From the NCBI RefSeq assembly GCF_021533195.1, contig NZ_JAJNKB010000006.1, positions 186,001 through 250,000 on the forward strand: DNA of 64,000 nucleotides. The letters are read 5' to 3'. The notes under the pieces are model-generated. The model was not told where the DNA came from, did no database searches, and saw only the letters and a program-made list of their open reading frames with translations. Below, in pieces: positions 61,257 through 64,000 of the stretch. Made by a program: the position numbers and the translations under genes. Source of the DNA: Portibacter marinus (lineage in GTDB: Bacteria; Bacteroidota; Bacteroidia; Chitinophagales; Saprospiraceae). How positions within the stretch are numbered: the stretch's first letter is position 1; each line of letters starts with the position of its first letter.

Positions 61257-63179
61257 TCATTCTGTATTTAGACCTAAAAGCGCCAAAGTTACTTCAGGAT
61301 CAGACTTCCTTCTTAATTTCCGCTCTAGTTTGTTGGTTTTCATATCCCTCAAGACAATCATTCTGTCCTCAATCACCTTAAAGCGATCAGAGAAATCTGC
61401 AGAATTGTCACATGTCAGGTTATTTTGTATTTGTGTCAAAGTATAAGGAATGACTACTTCTTCATAGGCATTAGTGATTCTGCGTTTGATATTTTCACTC
61501 ATGATGGTAGAGGTGAAGGGGTTCCAAACGTCGTCCGTATACATTGCTCTTATTTCTTTTTTTTGGACCGGTAGGGATCCTAATGACGTAACAAGCTTGG
61601 TTAGATCTTCATAACAAAGCTCCAGCGCTTTAGCCGTATTCAGCTTATTTTCAGAATCTTCCATGTTAGCGTAGGCGGTCAGCTTATTTTCAGCAAATTC
61701 TTGCACTGATGTCAATGTTGTCTTCACGTGATCTGACGCATTGGTTGAAACAGTATTGACGAGAGACTGAAAATTCTGAGCCTTGCGCACCAATAAAGCC
61801 TCTTCAGATACGATGGCTTTTTCCCGGATGGTTATCGAAGCTTTTTCACTTAGTTTTTGTCGAAGAAAATTTAAAGAAGCATAGGCATCTTCAATCAGAT
61901 TCGTCAGGTCTGCAATCCGTACATTTTGTAAATTTGGATAGGAATGGGTACGTAGATTTTTTAAAGCACTATTCTCGAAAACCTGAAAGGGCAATCCTTC
62001 AGGAAATAGCTGGTTCCCTAATTTTTCTCGATTGATGTATTGGGTGATATTTTGATCGTCCATTCGTACCATCAGGGTCATGGGTTTCAGGATCTTTCTG
62101 TTAATCTGATCGGTTGCCTCAAAATAAGCGGCCGTTTCCCGATCAGATAACTTGGCAATGTTTAATTGAGAATTAGAAAGGATTCCAGTGGCAATCCTTA
62201 CCGACTCTTCGGTCAAGGACACCAATTTTTCCAGCATTTCACGCTCTTTTTCTTCAAATGGATAAGTGGGAACTTTCACTTTATAGGCAGCCAATTTGAT
62301 CCGCTGTTCTTCTCTTTTCAGAAGTGATTCCACACCATTTAATAAAGTTTCCTGAATATCAAGTAACTTAAAAATACCATTGTTCAAAGCTTGAACTGTA
62401 TCCAATGAGGGAAATGAATTAGACAATACTGACAAAAAACGTTGGTCCATAGAGATTTCTTGCAGATCCAGCGATTCATCATTAAAAATGGGAACAATCA
62501 CTACCCCTTCCTGATCATTATATTGAATAGATTTTAAAAGCCCATGATCGAACGTCCATATCTCCTGAGGTTCAATGGCGTTGGGATTGAAAAGCGTCCA
62601 CTCATCGTGGGCCATTCCATTTCGAAGGTAGCGGGTAACCAAAGAAGAATTCTGATGGTATATCTTGGCACTCAATTGAGGAATACCTTGATTGTAGGTT
62701 ATTATGCTTCTAAAAATGGTATCGGTTACTTTAGAATCTAAAATCCGATATCGCGAAAGTTGCCATTCACCCTGAGGCAGACCATCTTCAAACTGTCCGA
62801 TGATGTAATCTTCTTCTCCATTGAGCGTCGTGACATACTTGTAATCCACTAATTTTGTATTGTTACTTGGTCTTAGATAGGTTTTTTTAAACTCCCATCG
62901 ATCTGAAAGTTTATTTCCTTCATAGTGACCGCTCACTTCATATGCTGTCTGACCCATTTGGGAATCTTCCTGTAAAGTTGAGCTGCTAAATTCAAAAGTG
63001 CCATTCTTGATGGTATCGCCATTGAAAAGCATAAACTCATACTTGGCCACACCTTTCTGATTTCCTAATCCATAAGGACCTTGGTAAGCTTCAACACTCT
63101 GGTTAAATCCTATGGATGTAATCAACAATGAAGGTAAAAAGATAAGAAGCCTTCTCAGTTTAGATGTAAATAACCTCAT
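61257..63179 (-). CDS. Large exported protein with N-terminal MORN-like and C-terminal helical region
   Basis: Not recognised as a named family. The 640 residues have a signal peptide (about 1-30). An N-terminal beta-rich part (about 35-240) contains degenerate toxin/MORN-like hairpins (VSGHYEGNKLSDRWEFK, IIGQFEDGLPQGEWQLS, TRYLRNGMAHDEWTLF). A long helical region (about 250-640, rich in Glu, Lys and Leu) then has no membrane segment. It heads the operon 640-aa - DUF2490 - MORN. The shared MORN-like motif at both ends suggests the products work together at the envelope; that is inference. Confidence 0.7.
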   Translation of the reverse strand: MRLFTSKLRRLLIFLPSLLITSIGFNQSVEAYQGPYGLGNQKGVAKYEFMLFNGDTIKNGTFEFSSSTLQEDSQMGQTAYEVSGHYEGNKLSDRWEFKKTYLRPSNNTKLVDYKYVTTLNGEEDYIIGQFEDGLPQGEWQLSRYRILDSKVTDTIFRSIITYNQGIPQLSAKIYHQNSSLVTRYLRNGMAHDEWTLFNPNAIEPQEIWTFDHGLLKSIQYNDQEGVVIVPIFNDESLDLQEISMDQRFLSVLSNSFPSLDTVQALNNGIFKLLDIQETLLNGVESLLKREEQRIKLAAYKVKVPTYPFEEKEREMLEKLVSLTEESVRIATGILSNSQLNIAKLSDRETAAYFEATDQINRKILKPMTLMVRMDDQNITQYINREKLGNQLFPEGLPFQVFENSALKNLRTHSYPNLQNVRIADLTNLIEDAYASLNFLRQKLSEKASITIREKAIVSEEALLVRKAQNFQSLVNTVSTNASDHVKTTLTSVQEFAENKLTAYANMEDSENKLNTAKALELCYEDLTKLVTSLGSLPVQKKEIRAMYTDDVWNPFTSTIMSENIKRRITNAYEEVVIPYTLTQIQNNLTCDNSADFSDRFKVIEDRMIVLRDMKTNKLERKLRRKSDPEVTLALLGLNTE

Positions 63180-63195
63180 TTGAATGGTTCTGATG

Positions 63196-63203
63196 CAAAG
63201 CTA
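63196..63203 (-). promoter_or_regulatory. Candidate -7 box for the 640-aa/DUF2490/MORN operon
   Basis: The minus strand reads TAGCTTTG, an exact TAnnTTTG match, 16 bases before the ATG at 63179. Confidence 0.45.
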
Positions 63204-63379
63204 TAAATAACAAGGCCAAAAAGACCGAAATAGCATTTAAAATTTACATTCTAACCTTGACTGTTGTCAATTGTTCTTTAGCACCTCAAACATAGAGCAA
63301 TTGGTAATTAGATCGTCGCGATGTCACTCATTTGTTTAAAAGCAAAATCACAATCCTTAGGCTATATATTTTAATTGTC

Positions 63380-63387
63380 TATTTTTG
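63380..63387 (+). promoter_or_regulatory. Candidate -7 box for the GAF/SpoIIE gene
   Basis: TATTTTTG is an exact TAnnTTTG match, 19 bases before the ATG at 63407. Confidence 0.4.
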
Positions 63388-63406
63388 GTCAAGCATCCAT
63401 CAGACT

Positions 63407-64000
63407 ATGAGTAGAGAATTAGCGATACTGGAAAAACTTGAAAAGGAACTGAGCCTCAAACAGCTACAGATAAAATCCCTATTGACCATCACCCAGGCCA
63501 TTAATAAAAATGTAAGTACCGACGGTCTTTACAACATGTATAAATCTTTCCTGAGTTGGGAAATGGGTGTTCACAAAATGGTCTTATATGTGCTGGAAGA
63601 TGATGAATGGCTATGTACTTCTCACATCAATATCGAGACGGAGTGGATTATTAATGAACTGGCCCTGGTCATTCAAAATTACGACCGACTACACACCATT
63701 AAGGATGAAGATCCTGAAGTACTTCAGGCTTTCGATATCATTATACCGGTAATGCATAAAGATCACGCCATAGCTTATGCTGTCATTGGAGGCATTAAAG
63801 ATCAGGAGGATGTCTATAATAAAATACAATTCATTACCACCATTACCAATATTATTGCCGTTGCCATCGAAAACAAAAGACTTTTCAAAAAGCAGATAAG
63901 GCAGGAGAGATTTAAAAAGGAGATCGAATTGGCAAGTGAGGTTCAGAAAATGCTGATTCCCGAAAAACTTCCGATCACTGATAAGTTTGAATTATCGAAG
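63407..64000 (+). CDS. GAF-domain SpoIIE-type protein phosphatase, N-terminal part
   Basis: Cut by the window end after 198 residues. A short N-terminal coiled coil (MSRELAILEKLEKELSLKQ) is followed by a GAF-like sensor domain (about 20-165, LLTITQAINKNVS ... YAVIGGIKD ... IIAVAIENKRLF) and the linker helix QERFKKEIELASEVQKMLIPEKLP, which in this class leads directly into a PP2C/SpoIIE serine phosphatase. Such proteins dephosphorylate anti-anti-sigma factors in partner-switching pathways. The phosphatase domain itself lies outside the window and is inferred from the linker. Confidence 0.75.
   Translation, partial: MSRELAILEKLEKELSLKQLQIKSLLTITQAINKNVSTDGLYNMYKSFLSWEMGVHKMVLYVLEDDEWLCTSHINIETEWIINELALVIQNYDRLHTIKDEDPEVLQAFDIIIPVMHKDHAIAYAVIGGIKDQEDVYNKIQFITTITNIIAVAIENKRLFKKQIRQERFKKEIELASEVQKMLIPEKLPITDKFELSK

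Overview
The window comes from a member of the Bacteroidota. The evidence is a set of genes largely restricted to that phylum: PorZ and type IX secretion (T9SS) C-terminal sorting domains, the gliding lipoprotein GldH, DUF4270, DUF4290 and DUF6427 proteins, a FecI/FecR/TonB-receptor set with a C-terminal DUF4974-like part, and repeated TAnnTTTG promoter -7 boxes in place of the proteobacterial -10. Base composition is AT-rich, and genes often start at TTG or GTG or lack a clear Shine-Dalgarno. A free-living, Saprospiria- or Cytophagia-like organism is a reasonable guess; the exact order cannot be fixed from this sequence. I saw no rRNA, tRNA, CRISPR array, insertion sequence or prophage. Most of the window is ordinary chromosomal core.

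Layout. 0-5 kb: ALDH7-type dehydrogenase and an RND/MMPL exporter (minus), divergent from D-Ala-D-Ala ligase. 5.1-5.8 kb: a frameshifted IPTL-CTERM-type surface protein gene. 5.9-11.8 kb (minus): apparent operon dnaN - nadD - porZ - YbhN-like flippase - nitrilase-family amidase. 11.9-21.3 kb (plus): an M16 peptidase homologue lacking its zinc motif, then mreB-mreC-mreD-mrdA-folA, a membrane propeller/HTH regulator and a thioesterase. 21.3-30 kb: pyruvate carboxylase, a class III aminotransferase, two small membrane/unknown genes, a DUF819 transporter. 28.8-32.2 kb (minus): GH42 beta-galactosidase with a sodium:solute symporter. 32.4-38.7 kb (plus): truncated GT5 protein, DUF4270 lipoprotein, glmS, DUF4290, terminator, murA. 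38.7-45.1 kb: polyprenyl synthase, DUF6427 protein, DsbD-like reductase with tandem N-terminal domains plus a stand-alone copy, and an ECF sigma / TPR membrane protein pair.

45.4-51.1 kb: an outer-membrane receptor, gldH-dnaJ with grpE upstream (grpE preceded by two palindromes), a TlpA-like thioredoxin and dodecin. 51.2-52.9 kb: a tandem SGNH hydrolase. 53-58.4 kb: ECF sigma factor, small HExxH lipoprotein, FecR and TonB receptor on the minus strand, with a divergent lipoprotein made of two cysteine-framed repeats. 58.5-63.2 kb (minus): a 640-aa exported protein, DUF2490 protein, MORN-repeat membrane protein, a leftover T9SS tail, and a T9SS cargo. The window ends inside a GAF/SpoIIE-type phosphatase gene.

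Functionally, envelope building dominates: ddl, murA, glmS, mreBCD/mrdA and the polyprenyl synthase all serve peptidoglycan synthesis and cell shape, while porZ, gldH, the T9SS cargos, TonB receptors and lipoproteins belong to the outer surface. The most interesting accessory locus is 52.97-58.44 kb, where a small metzincin-like lipoprotein lies between an ECF sigma gene and its FecR partner. All family names come from recognising sequence by eye; no database search was run.
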